Source of the DNA: Bacillota bacterium
GTDB lineage: Bacteria > Bacillota > UBA4882 > UBA8346
NCBI GenBank assembly: GCA_029974635.1
Contig: JARKQY010000024.1
Span: 62,001-126,000, forward strand
Length of the DNA stretch: 64,000 bases
Direction: 5' to 3'
The translations under genes were made by a program, and so were the position numbers. Of the stretch, positions 1 through 9,000 are shown in pieces. The notes beneath the pieces are model-generated. The model did not search any database, was not told the origin of the DNA, and worked only from the letters and a program-made list of their open reading frames with translations. Position 1 is the first letter of the stretch, and every line of letters starts with the position of its first letter.

Positions 1-3000
1 CTCACATTAGGTATTGTATTCGATTGCTATGAAGATGGCAACCAGGAACATCACTTTTTTATTTTGGATTCGGCGATACCCGACAATAGGTTTATTGTAA
101 ATAAAGTACCGATGTCGTATAAAGAATTGCGAAATTATTTCTATCAAAATTATAAAAAAGGCCGGTTTGATTTTCCGGATTCCAACAGAAGTTATCAAGA
201 TGCACTAACAGGCAAATTAGGGGGATTAAAAAACCGATATTTTAGTCTTTTTAAAAAAGCAGTGCCGTTTTCTCCGGTAATTGATATTGAGCATTTTATT
301 ACTGAACATGTTTGCGACGTCAAAAATCCGATCGACATTAGTCTCATGCAAGATAATATCAGGCATTATAAAAGGCTTGAATATGATGCGGATTTAATGG
401 AAGCCCGGATTCTGGTCTTGGAGAATATCGCTTTAAAATATAAAGCGTATACCGAGGAAAGCCAGCGATTGGAGGAACAGCGCTATATCATCGATAGATC
501 CAAACACCAGTCGGCGTTAGACCGGCTGGCGGCGTTAAATGAAACGATTGGGAAGAATAATGAGGAAATTGCTAAATTATCCGCCGCCCAATCTAAATGT
601 GCAGTCACCATAGTTGAGTTTAAAACAGAAAAGGATCGGCTGACTGCGGATAAGTTGGCTTCAGATATTAATAAAACCTTTGATACACTTCAAACGAAAA
701 AGAACAATCTGGAAAGTGAACTTAATAATCTTAAAGACGCTCTTAAAAATACCGTGGATAAGATCAGAAAATATGGTTTAATTTGGCGTGAGTCCGCTAA
801 AAAAATTATTGGTCATCAGGAATTTGATCCGGGGAAATCCGGTTGTTTTCAGGCAAATAATCTACCTAAGGATTGGAAAAAGCTTTGTGAATATGCCAAT
901 GAGACTTTATACCATGCTGAAAATTTAATTGATACTGATGGAGACAAACTTGGAAAAGTTACCAATACCGGGTTTGACCGAATTAGAAATCATATTGCCA
1001 TTTTTAAGGATATTTCCTTCGGGATTAATCATACCATTAGAAATCTTAAAAATGAAATTGAGCAAAAACGGAATGAAATAACCGGACAGTTAAGTGACCT
1101 GGGAAAGGGCGTAAAACCTTATCATCCAAAGTTATTGGATTTAAAACGGGATATTAGTGAATCGTTAAAAAATAAATACGGGAAGTCAGTGGCAGTTCAT
1201 ATCTTAGCGGATTTACTGGAAATCCGAGATCTGCGTTGGAGTAAGGCGATAGAAGGCTATTTACACTCCCAAAAGTTCTATCTAATTATCGAACCGGAAT
1301 ACTTTGTGGATGCTTTAAAAGTATATGACAGGCTTAAGTTTGAAAAAGGTTATTATGATTGGGGACTGGTGGATACCGGAAAAATTGCCGCGATTAAGAC
1401 ATATCGGGAACAGGGAAGTTTGGCGGAGGAGGTTCTAACTGACAACAAATATGCCCGGTTATTCATCGACCATACTATTGGCCGTTTAATGAAATGTAAT
1501 CAAGTGGAACATTTAAGGGAGTATGAAAGGGCCATTACCGACAGTTGTATGCTTTATCAAAATTATGTAGCCAGGCAATTGAACCCGGACAGGTGGAAAA
1601 CTCCTTATATTGGACGGAAAGCCATTGAGGAACAAATCAAGGCAAAACAAGCGGAACTTAACGCTCTAAACTATGATTTCACCATATGTGAGATAAACTT
1701 GGAAGTTTTAAAAGGAATACTTGGCATGGAAACGATGAATGCCAATGAAGCCGAAAGTACTATCCAAGTGCTTAAAAAAGTCGAATTAATACCGGAGAAA
1801 GAGCGGGAATTTCAGGCGGCCGTTCAGGAACTGGGAGCGTTGGATTTGTCATGGTTATTAAAGATAGACGATCAAATTAGCGAACTTGAAGGAAAAATAC
1901 GAAAACTCGAAGATAATGAGAAAGAATTAATCAGAAAACTCGGGGGACTGGAGAAAACAAATGAATTAATAAAAAACAAGGAGATCCCTGTCGAGGGAGA
2001 TAATATTGAAAATTGGCAGCAACAAATTAACGAAAAATATTTAGCTGAATGGATACACGAAAAGGGTGAACCCAGGTTTTTAAGGGAGCTATCTAACAGA
2101 AAGTCCGCATCTGAGGTCCATGACAATTTTGCTTCACAATTGGCGAGAACGGAAAGCCAGGCGAGAAAGAAAAACGAGGATTTAACCGCGGCACGCGCCG
2201 ATTATAACCGGGATTATAAAATGTCTTACGATATCAATAGCCCCGATAATGCGGCGTATCAAAAGGAATTAACCGAATTAAAGGATGCAAAGCTCCCTGA
2301 ATATAAAAAGCAGATTCAAGACGCTCAGGAAAAGGCATCCGAACAATTCCGGGACGACTTTTTGGCCAAACTGAAAATGAATATCGATACTGTTAAGACC
2401 CAAATTGATGAGTTAAACGCCGCTTTAAAGGAAAGCTCTTTTGGAAACGATCGCTATCGGTTTGCTGTCAACCCCAAACCCGAGTATAAGCGGTATTATG
2501 ACATGATAACCGATGAAATGCTCCTAGAAGGCTACAATGTTTATTCCCAAGTATTTCGTGATAAGCACCGTGATGCAATCGATGAATTATTTAGACAAAT
2601 CATCGATATTGACTCCGAGTTAAACGCGGATGCCAGAGTGGAACTTGAAAAGAACATTAAGCGGTTTACCGATTATAAGACGTATTTAAATTTTGACTTA
2701 ATCGTTACGGATGAAAAGGACCGGACTCAACGACTTTCTAAAACTTTACTAAAAAAATCAGGAGGAGAAACCCAGACCCCGTTTTATATTACGGTCCTGG
2801 CTTCATTTGCCCAATTATATCGCATCAGGCAGAAGAACGAAGCTGGAAACACCATGCGCTTAATTATTTTTGACGAAGCCTTTAGTAAAATGGATAGTGA
2901 GAGGATTCAAGAGAGTATTAAATTGTTGCGACGTTTTGGCCTACAAGCCGTCCTGTCGGCGCCACCCGAGAAAATTGGCGATGTAGCGCCTTTGGTTGAT

Positions 3001-3093
3001 AGGAATTTATGTGTAATTCGCGGTGAAGATAGAGCATGCGTAAAGGCCTTCGATTCCAAGCATTTGATTGAGGAGAATGTAAATGGATTATAA
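1..3093 (+). CDS. jetC: Wadjet SMC-like ATPase JetC (5'-truncated by window)
   Basis: This is the C-terminal ~1030 residues of an SMC/MukB-like ATPase. The frame is open from base 1, so the true start and the Walker A head lie upstream, outside the window. Visible features are long Glu/Lys-rich coiled coils (roughly residues 110-240, 330-370, 530-700, 730-820 of the visible part), an SGGE signature loop near residue 920, and a Walker B strand LIIFDEAF with Asp near residue 958. In Wadjet systems JetA, JetB and JetC form an SMC complex that extrudes circular plasmid DNA, which the nuclease JetD then cuts. The 3' end overlaps jetD by 11 bases, so the two are translationally coupled. jetA and jetB should lie just left of the window. 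The assignment rests on the SMC head plus the adjacent DUF3322/DUF2220 protein. Confidence 0.88.
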   Translation, partial: LTLGIVFDCYEDGNQEHHFFILDSAIPDNRFIVNKVPMSYKELRNYFYQNYKKGRFDFPDSNRSYQDALTGKLGGLKNRYFSLFKKAVPFSPVIDIEHFITEHVCDVKNPIDISLMQDNIRHYKRLEYDADLMEARILVLENIALKYKAYTEESQRLEEQRYIIDRSKHQSALDRLAALNETIGKNNEEIAKLSAAQSKCAVTIVEFKTEKDRLTADKLASDINKTFDTLQTKKNNLESELNNLKDALKNTVDKIRKYGLIWRESAKKIIGHQEFDPGKSGCFQANNLPKDWKKLCEYANETLYHAENLIDTDGDKLGKVTNTGFDRIRNHIAIFKDISFGINHTIRNLKNEIEQKRNEITGQLSDLGKGVKPYHPKLLDLKRDISESLKNKYGKSVAVHILADLLEIRDLRWSKAIEGYLHSQKFYLIIEPEYFVDALKVYDRLKFEKGYYDWGLVDTGKIAAIKTYREQGSLAEEVLTDNKYARLFIDHTIGRLMKCNQVEHLREYERAITDSCMLYQNYVARQLNPDRWKTPYIGRKAIEEQIKAKQAELNALNYDFTICEINLEVLKGILGMETMNANEAESTIQVLKKVELIPEKEREFQAAVQELGALDLSWLLKIDDQISELEGKIRKLEDNEKELIRKLGGLEKTNELIKNKEIPVEGDNIENWQQQINEKYLAEWIHEKGEPRFLRELSNRKSASEVHDNFASQLARTESQARKKNEDLTAARADYNRDYKMSYDINSPDNAAYQKELTELKDAKLPEYKKQIQDAQEKASEQFRDDFLAKLKMNIDTVKTQIDELNAALKESSFGNDRYRFAVNPKPEYKRYYDMITDEMLLEGYNVYSQVFRDKHRDAIDELFRQIIDIDSELNADARVELEKNIKRFTDYKTYLNFDLIVTDEKDRTQRLSKTLLKKSGGETQTPFYITVLASFAQLYRIRQKNEAGNTMRLIIFDEAFSKMDSERIQESIKLLRRFGLQAVLSAPPEKIGDVAPLVDRNLCVIRGEDRACVKAFDSKHLIEENVNGL

Positions 3094-4321
3094 AAAAGTT
3101 CTTTTAAATAAACTCCTCGATAAATTTGAACGAAGCACATCGTATTTGAATGAAGGATCATCAAGAAGAGTTCTAATAAAGCTTTGTTCTAAAGAGTTTC
3201 CGGAGTACGATATTGAGAAGTCTGAGATTAAGGAGCTTATAAATTCGATAGTACGGGAACTTGAAGCACAAGAATTGGTGGGGTTTGAATGGCTTAAATT
3301 CGAAAAAGGAAATATTATTGAAAAGGTTTGGTTAAGACCGGAAACAATTAATTTGGCATACAAGGAAGCCGGCAGACCCCTCAAAAGCGGCAGAGCTTTT
3401 GCCATTTTTAAAATGGTTCAGGAACTCAAAACGTCCATTTCATTACCTTGGATTAGCAAGTATCTTGAAGAGACGGAATCAAATATTGAAACCTATAAAT
3501 GTTCAACCCCGTTATTACCGGATGATGAAAAGAGCGCTAGAGCCATATTGGATGCATTGAAAGCTATTGACGATCAAAATAATGAAGAAGTTCTCGAAAG
3601 AGTTTTTAGCTTAAGATGCTTTGGGGATTCAAAGTTCTTTGAGAAGAATGTCAGAAAAAAAGTAGTCAGTATCATAAAAAACTATCTTCTATGCGATTAT
3701 GATTACATTGAGCCACCTACTGAAGATGAAATTTTAGCTCAGGTCGGGATTGTGAAATCACCCAAGCAAATTGACTTTTGCGGTGGTATTATTGGCAAGT
3801 TGGCGGGTGAAAATATTGATTTTTCACCATTTAAACACGGTATCACTATTAACTCATATACAGTTAAGGAATTAGAGATATCAAGTTTAAAATCGGTTCA
3901 AAAAGTATTGTTCGTTGAAAATAAAGCAAATTATATCGACTATGTTCTAAAAAAGAAAAATGAAAATGAATTAGTGATATTCCATGGGGGGTTTTACAGT
4001 CCGGTAAAGGGTCTTTTTTTAAAAAAGGTATATGAGGCTGGATGTAAGATCAAGATACCGTTTTATCACTGGGGTGACATTGATATCGGAGGTTTTAGAA
4101 TTTTTAAGAGACTTAAAACAAATATTATACCAGCTCTAAAACCGTTACTTATGGATAAGGAAGCCTTTCTATCAAGAGAACAATATTGGATAAAATTTGA
4201 TGAAAAGTATGGCTCAATCCTTGAAGAAATGCTTGGGAAAGAAGAGTATTTAGAATTTCATGATGTTATCTCCTCAATGCTAGAAGTAAAATCCAAGTTA
4301 GAGCAGGAGGCTTTTTTATAA
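3083..4321 (+). CDS. jetD: Wadjet nuclease subunit JetD (DUF3322/DUF2220, Toprim-like)
   Basis: A 412-residue protein starting at ATG 3083 inside the end of jetC. The N-terminal ~200 residues match the helical/winged-helix DUF3322 region. The C-terminal half is Toprim-like (DUF2220): an acidic residue in FVENKANY near residue 279 and a HWGDIDIGGF motif near 329-338 supply the Glu and DxD metal ligands expected of the topoVI-A-like nuclease fold. JetD is the subunit that cleaves extruded circular DNA in Wadjet. Length is typical of the family and no active-site loss is visible. The C-terminus ends in MLEVKSKLEQEAFL. A short sequence with a related coding pattern follows immediately (4328-4370). 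Confidence 0.9.
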   Translation: MDYKKVLLNKLLDKFERSTSYLNEGSSRRVLIKLCSKEFPEYDIEKSEIKELINSIVRELEAQELVGFEWLKFEKGNIIEKVWLRPETINLAYKEAGRPLKSGRAFAIFKMVQELKTSISLPWISKYLEETESNIETYKCSTPLLPDDEKSARAILDALKAIDDQNNEEVLERVFSLRCFGDSKFFEKNVRKKVVSIIKNYLLCDYDYIEPPTEDEILAQVGIVKSPKQIDFCGGIIGKLAGENIDFSPFKHGITINSYTVKELEISSLKSVQKVLFVENKANYIDYVLKKKNENELVIFHGGFYSPVKGLFLKKVYEAGCKIKIPFYHWGDIDIGGFRIFKRLKTNIIPALKPLLMDKEAFLSREQYWIKFDEKYGSILEEMLGKEEYLEFHDVISSMLEVKSKLEQEAFL

Positions 4322-5625
4322 CTTTGCATGCTGGAAGAACTGGCCAAGTTGGAGCGGAGATTGAGTAAGTGATATTTAGGGAAATTTTGAGGATATTTAA
4401 CCAATATCAAGGCGGCTATCAATAAACTAATAATTGCTCCTATCCCTAATGCCGCTAATACCCCCCAGAAACAAGCCGCTATACCGCTGAATAAAATTCC
4501 CACCGGACTTAAACCCATAAAAACGAAGGCATATATTGCCGTTATTCTGCCCCTTAAGCCGGGAGGCGCTTGAACTTGAATTAAAATCTTGATCAAATTA
4601 TCAAAAACGCTCATTATCAAACCGCTTAACCCCAGTAAAAGATAGACCGGGAAGAGCGTAGTCGCCGGAATCAGTAAAAGTTCCAAAATAGCTTAAAAAA
4701 CGGTTAATAAAACCAATAATATGAGCGGCGGAAAAAATTTTTTGGGGTAGAACGACGCAATTACCGAATCCAAACAGGCCCCGAAACCGTTAACCGCAAA
4801 GATGATTCCAAACTCTCCGGCGCCGGCGAAAAAAATATTGTCCATATAAAAAGGCAATAACATATAAAGCAGGCCGAAAAAGTTAACGCCGGCCAGCAAG
4901 ATTAAGCCAATTGATAAGGATTTGGCCTGTTTTACGTATTGAAAACCTGCTTTTATCCCGCTTCCCAAACTCATTTCCCTCCTTGACAAACTCCTTTTAG
5001 GATCTTGCTCTGGTTCCCGCAAGAAACCAAGTACAATGAATAATGGAATGAAGCTCAATGCATTTAAAAAGAAACAGAGTTCGATTTCCAAGTAGCTGAT
5101 AATCAATCCGGCGATGCAAGGACCGGTTAGCCGGGCGATATTAAAAATCATTGAATTTATGCTGACGGCATTTGCCAAATCCTCCGAATCAACCAGTTCG
5201 GCGATGAGGGATTGCCTGGCAGGCAAATCAAAAGTATTCGCCAAACCTAATAAACAGGCTATCGCCAACAACTCCCAAAAATTGATGATCTCCAGGCAGG
5301 TAGTAATTCCCAAAATAACAGTTAAGCTCATTGTAAAAACTTGGACCAATAGAAATACTTTCGTTTTTGAAAACCGATCAACAATTGACCCGGCATGAAA
5401 CGAGAGAAACAGCAAAGGTAAAAACTGGCCGATACATATAACTCCGACCCAAAAGGGGGAGTCAGTGATGGTTAAGGCCAGCCAGATCAAAGCCAAATTT
5501 TGAATACCGGTTCCAATGAGCGAGATAAGTTGGCTGATCACAAAGAACCGAAAGTTGGTATGTTTTAAAGCGGGGAATAGGTTCGCTGGAGTTTTTGGGA
5601 AGAGATTTACGCGTAATTGTTTCAT
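4258..5625 (-). pseudogene. MFS transporter interrupted by an in-frame stop
   Basis: A major facilitator superfamily permease read on the minus strand from ATG 5625, preceded by GAAGGG; a GTG at 5637 is possible. The first 310 residues give about eight to nine membrane helices and a cytoplasmic loop rich in charge, as in MFS_3/EntS-type exporters. A TAA at 4693-4695 stops the frame. The same frame then continues with the remaining transmembrane segments (ILELLLIPATTLFPVY...) down to about 4370, so the lesion is one stop codon and not a frameshift. The reading frame then runs into the repeat and the 3' end of jetD, where the native C-terminus is probably missing. It lies downstream of the TetR and nitroreductase genes, suggesting a drug-efflux partner. 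A sequencing error at TTAAAAAA is possible. Confidence 0.8.
4328..4370 (+). repeat. 43-bp repeat, copy A
   Basis: This stretch begins 6 bases after the jetD stop and matches 9971-10013 at 41 of 43 positions. In one frame it reads MLEELAKLERRLSK and stop, which resembles the JetD C-terminus (MLEVKSKLEQ...). It may be a fossil gene end or an insertion footprint. The minus-strand MFS pseudogene frame also runs through it, so the MFS C-terminus may have been replaced when this block arrived. Confidence 0.75.
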
Positions 5626-5651
5626 TGTACCCTTCACTAAATTAATAATAA

Positions 5652-6779
5652 TTACGGTTGGATAATCGTAACCGCCCGTCTTTTGCTTACCGGTTTGCCG
5701 TAGTCTTTTACATAACCAACCCGTAATAACATTTGTACTTCCTGATTGACTCCGATTTTTCCGGCGATCTCTTCTTGCCAGGGGCTTTCTTCCAGAGGGG
5801 CGCTTAGCGGGTGAACGGCAATTTTAAGCCCGGTGGCTTTCAGCAATAACTTTTCCAATGTCCGGCCGGAATTCACCAGAGATTCAACCGACTGGTCAGG
5901 ACTGGAAATCATGATGAATCCGGCGCAATTTTCAGCCTGTTTTTTAACGGTGGCGACGGTCTGTTCCCGGAAAGATTTTGATAAAACGGTATTTTGATTA
6001 AAAAAGGTAGTCACAAACCATTTGGCGATTCCCGAGAGGCCCATCATCTCCGGAGTTAAGCCATCTTTTTTAGCGGCGGCATCTTTTTTCGAAAAACGCA
6101 TCAGCCCGGCCAATTCCATCTGTTTAGCGTCATCGGCCACCTGTTGTTTGGTGGCTTGAATGATTGCTGTTTTGAGATATTGACCTGCGTTACTATTTAA
6201 AGGGAAATAGCTAATGTTTTGACTGATGGCTTTTAGGCGGTTAAGATCTTGTTCCGTTAACTCCTTTTTCAGGTAGGGAATCCGGATGGTATGCCGGTTT
6301 TTGATGTTTGCAATCACTTCATCAGAGCTATCGCCCATGGTTTTTGTTTTAAAAGTAACGGCAGCAATCTCCGTATCGGTTGGCTTTTGGGTCAAAATGC
6401 GCACATCAGCCTCTAAGTTATATTGCGGGGCCGCTGCCACCATGTTTTCGATAAAACCGCCCAAAGAGATCAGCGATTCCCGGTTTAAAGGGTCGACTTG
6501 GGGCAAGGTGCGTTCTTGGTCCAACATCACAATAATCTCATGAACGGAAACGATTTTTACCTGCCACATTTGGGCATTATGGGAACTGGGAGCTAAAGCG
6601 CCGTAATTGATGATTTCTTTAATAATACGCAAGTTGTCGTTCTCTATAAAATTGGAGCCGGTTTCCTTGCCAAATACTGCACCAGTCGGACTGGTTTGCA
6701 ACCAATTCGGATTAACCAAGAGTAAACCTAATCCGGTTAACACTAGGAGCAATGAAGACCCGAACCATTTTTTAAACAT
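5652..6779 (-). CDS. Membrane-anchored nitroreductase-fold protein (Acg/Rv2032-like)
   Basis: A 375-residue protein starting at ATG 6779 with a strong AAGGAGG ribosome binding site. Residues ~8-27 form an N-terminal signal/anchor helix. The next segment (NYGALAPSSHNAQMWQVK) is the FMN-contacting start of the nitroreductase fold. The length, with two tandem half-domains, fits the Acg family and not small NfsB enzymes. Such proteins bind FMN and are often tied to redox or drug stress, but true nitroreductase activity is not assured. It sits between tetR and a broken MFS exporter on one strand, probably one operon responding to a toxic compound. Confidence 0.72.
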   Translation of the reverse strand: MFKKWFGSSLLLVLTGLGLLLVNPNWLQTSPTGAVFGKETGSNFIENDNLRIIKEIINYGALAPSSHNAQMWQVKIVSVHEIIVMLDQERTLPQVDPLNRESLISLGGFIENMVAAAPQYNLEADVRILTQKPTDTEIAAVTFKTKTMGDSSDEVIANIKNRHTIRIPYLKKELTEQDLNRLKAISQNISYFPLNSNAGQYLKTAIIQATKQQVADDAKQMELAGLMRFSKKDAAAKKDGLTPEMMGLSGIAKWFVTTFFNQNTVLSKSFREQTVATVKKQAENCAGFIMISSPDQSVESLVNSGRTLEKLLLKATGLKIAVHPLSAPLEESPWQEEIAGKIGVNQEVQMLLRVGYVKDYGKPVSKRRAVTIIQP

Positions 6780-6791
6780 TGTTTTTCCTCC

Positions 6792-7433
6792 TTACGATTT
6801 TAAAGCTGCCGTTACTAATTTAAACATCGTTTCAATCAGCTCCGTGGTACTTCTACTATAAGTTTGTTGAATATATTTTTCTTTTTTTTGGATAATGTTG
6901 CCGATGCCGATAATATTGGCGTATAGCGTGAAAGCGGTACTCACGGGGTCCAGCTCCTCACAGATACTGCCATCAGCGATTCCTGCCTTGATACAAGCAA
7001 TCAGCCTGTCGGCACTGACATTTCCTTCCCTGTAATTGGCCAGCTTAAATTCATCCCGGCTGCTTAAATCTTCATCACGATTTTCATAATAAATCATGGC
7101 TTCAAAATATTTGGGGTATTGGTAAAGAAAATCAATATATACCTGGCCCATAAGAATTACTTTTTCCAAACCATTGGCGGGGCTATTGGTATTAAAAGCT
7201 TGTTCATACTGGCGGTTTAAGATTTGATAAGCCCGGGCGATGATTGCGTCATAAACCTGCTCCTTGCTGTTAAAGTAGGCGTAAATAGTTCTTTTGCTAT
7301 ACTCGGCCTCTTTGGCCACGTCATCCATAGTGGCATTATGATATCCTTTGGCGAAAAATACTTGTTCAGCCGCGTTAATAATGTCTTCCCGGCGTATGTT
7401 CCGTACCTTTTCCCGGCGGTCATTGGTTCCCAT
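6792..7433 (-). CDS. TetR/AcrR family transcriptional regulator
   Basis: A 213-residue repressor starting at ATG 7433, preceded by AGGTGAAAG. The N-terminal helix-turn-helix spans residues ~15-62 (IINAAEQVFFAKGYHNATMDDVAKEAEYSKRT, then the characteristic IYAYFNSKE). The rest is a helical ligand-binding domain with no identifiable ligand motif. It is first in a minus-strand operon with the nitroreductase and MFS genes 12 bases or so downstream. A 25-bp palindrome at 7452-7476 lies 19 bases upstream of the start, in the expected place for autoregulation. Confidence 0.9.
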   Translation of the reverse strand: MGTNDRREKVRNIRREDIINAAEQVFFAKGYHNATMDDVAKEAEYSKRTIYAYFNSKEQVYDAIIARAYQILNRQYEQAFNTNSPANGLEKVILMGQVYIDFLYQYPKYFEAMIYYENRDEDLSSRDEFKLANYREGNVSADRLIACIKAGIADGSICEELDPVSTAFTLYANIIGIGNIIQKKEKYIQQTYSRSTTELIETMFKLVTAALKS

Positions 7434-7451
7434 CTTTCACCTCGAGTAAAT

Positions 7452-7476
7452 AAAAGTAAACTGTAAGTCTACTTTT
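7452..7476. promoter_or_regulatory. Palindromic operator for the TetR regulator
   Basis: An interrupted palindrome with 10-base arms AAAAGTAAAC / GTCTACTTTT around TGTAA; the arms differ at one position. It lies just upstream of tetR. Two further half-sites follow, AAAGTAAAC near 7490-7498 and GTTTACTTT near 7523-7531, so the promoter region may hold more than one bound dimer. Confidence 0.7.
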
Positions 7477-7713
7477 AGTATATCCTAAAAAAGTAAACTA
7501 TGCAAGCGTAAAATTTCACTATTGGTTTACTTTCGATAAAGTTATGACATAATTGGAGTTTTGGTTCAAAAGCCAGGAATAAAGCCAAAGGTTGGAAGAG
7601 AAAGCCGCGGTGGATAGATATGATGAAGCGAGAGTATACTGGAACAAATGGTAGGTAGTTTCGCCTCACTCCACATTCTCACCTATTTCCGGTTGGTATT
7701 CGGGGAAAAGCTA

Positions 7714-8229
7714 CTAACGGGATTCAATTTCTCTGCCCAATATTTTTTCGTAACAATTGAAGGGTTCGGTTTTTCTTGCAAAGTAGATCTCTCCGGTAAA
7801 CCGATAATCCAGTTTCCGAAACAAAGCATTCATTTTAGGATTTAGCGAATATGTATCCGACCGGAGATAATAGACTCCTTGGCTTCGGGCCAATTCCTCC
7901 GCATATCTCATCAGCATGATGCCGATTCCTTGCTGCCGCGAGCCAGGGTGAACCGCCATTCGGTGAAGGACCAGCGGTTTCTCATTTAGGGACCAATTGG
8001 CGCCGGCATACTCCTCGGGTTCGAGATGGTTGATACAAACAAAGCCGTTGATTTGTCCGTTAATATCGGCAACATGCAGTTCATGGCTTTCAATATCATT
8101 TCTAAAGTCGGTGACCTGGGGATATGATTCGTCCCATTGGTTAATCCCGTTATTCCGCATCTCCGCCACCACCGCGCCTACAATCGGCATAATCTGTTCC
8201 AAATCATTGCTCTCAGCCAAACGCACCAT
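7714..8229 (-). CDS. GNAT family N-acetyltransferase
   Basis: A 171-residue acetyltransferase. I place the start at ATG 8229 because AAAGGAGAAGG lies just upstream on the minus strand; an in-frame start 36 bases further upstream lacks such a site. The acetyl-CoA loop SRQQGIGIMLM (R/Q-x-x-G-x-G) lies near residue 100, preceded by the beta-4 strand LHRMAVHP. The substrate is unknown. It overlaps the 3' end of the MarR gene by 17 bases, so the two are co-translated. MarR-GNAT pairs are common in resistance or detoxification loci. Confidence 0.85.
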   Translation of the reverse strand: MVRLAESNDLEQIMPIVGAVVAEMRNNGINQWDESYPQVTDFRNDIESHELHVADINGQINGFVCINHLEPEEYAGANWSLNEKPLVLHRMAVHPGSRQQGIGIMLMRYAEELARSQGVYYLRSDTYSLNPKMNALFRKLDYRFTGEIYFARKTEPFNCYEKILGREIESR

Positions 8230-8689
8230 TTTTCCCTTCTCCTTTCTTAAGGTGATACCAGACAACTTCCATATTGGCGCACATTCTTTTAATCAATTGA
8301 GACGTTTGTTCGATTTCCACGGCGGTAAAACCCTTGAAACATAAATCAATATTGGCATTTTCATCTTCAATCAGCAATTCATAAACCTCCAGGGCTTTCG
8401 GGGTGGGAAAGAGCTGAAAGGCCCGGCTGTCGGAGATGTCTTTTTGTTTGTATAGATAGCCGCTGTCGATCAATTTTTGCACTGCTTTGGTAGTGGTTGT
8501 CTTATCGACCCTTAACAAATGGGAGAGGTGAATATAATTAATTCCGGGATTTTCACAGATTCTGGTTAAGAAAATGAACTGGCCTTTTTGTAAGTGGCAG
8601 GATTTGAATTTAAGATCGGATTTGGTGTGGATGGTACGCGACAGGGATCCAATCTCCCGTAAAATAGGATTCTTTAAAGTCTTAGGCAT
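8213..8689 (-). CDS. MarR family transcriptional regulator
   Basis: A 158-residue winged-helix regulator starting at ATG 8689 with GGGGGT upstream. The recognition region is INYIHLSHLLRVDKTTTTKAVQKLIDSGYLYKQKD with the wing RAFQLFPTPKA, residues ~50-100. It is the first gene of a two-gene operon with the GNAT gene. Two related palindromes (8706-8731 and 8748-8764) lie directly upstream, consistent with autorepression. The inducing ligand cannot be read from sequence. Confidence 0.9.
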   Translation of the reverse strand: MPKTLKNPILREIGSLSRTIHTKSDLKFKSCHLQKGQFIFLTRICENPGINYIHLSHLLRVDKTTTTKAVQKLIDSGYLYKQKDISDSRAFQLFPTPKALEVYELLIEDENANIDLCFKGFTAVEIEQTSQLIKRMCANMEVVWYHLKKGEGKNGAFG

Positions 8690-8705
8690 GTTACCCCCTA
8701 AAAGA

Positions 8706-8731
8706 TAATAGTTGAAAGTTCAACTATTATG
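8706..8731. promoter_or_regulatory. MarR operator 1
   Basis: A 26-base near-perfect palindrome, ATAATAGTTGAA then AGTTCAACTATTAT, with mismatch only at the centre. It begins 17 bases upstream of the MarR start codon. Its core TTGAAAGTTCAA recurs reversed at 8750-8761. Confidence 0.75.
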
Positions 8732-8747
8732 AATATAACATTTTTTG

Positions 8748-8764
8748 GTTGAACTTTCAACTAT
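8748..8764. promoter_or_regulatory. MarR operator 2
   Basis: GGTTGAACTTTCAACTA, the reverse-orientation partner of operator 1. The centres are about 37 bp apart, so two dimers could bind on one to two faces of the helix and block the minus-strand promoter. Confidence 0.65.
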
Positions 8765-8936
8765 TTTTAAATCAATAGGGCATAATATAGGCGGAGAAAG
8801 GTTTATGGAAAGTAATTTCGCCTCAAAGCGTCGAGTTACTTCTGTTATTTTTATAATATTCAAAATTAGCCATTAGTTGTAAATGTGGACTGGTAGCAAA
8901 CCACAATAATCAATACCTGGAATAAGAAATGGTTAA

Positions 8937-8965
8937 TTGTAAGTCCTTGAAAAAACTGGTATAAT
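8937..8965 (+). promoter_or_regulatory. Sigma-A-like promoter for the toxin-antitoxin pair
   Basis: TTGTAA (8937-8942), a 17-base spacer and TATAAT (8960-8965). This lies about 36 bases upstream of the preferred antitoxin start at 9001. The 8765-8936 stretch otherwise holds no gene that I can support. Confidence 0.6.
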
Positions 8966-9000
8966 AAATATAAGTTTATTTGAAAAAGAAGGTGTTCCTC

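Noticed and set aside
7475..7669. Minus-strand 64-codon frame in the tetR upstream region
   Set aside because: It covers the operator region, has no ribosome binding site and no recognisable sequence.
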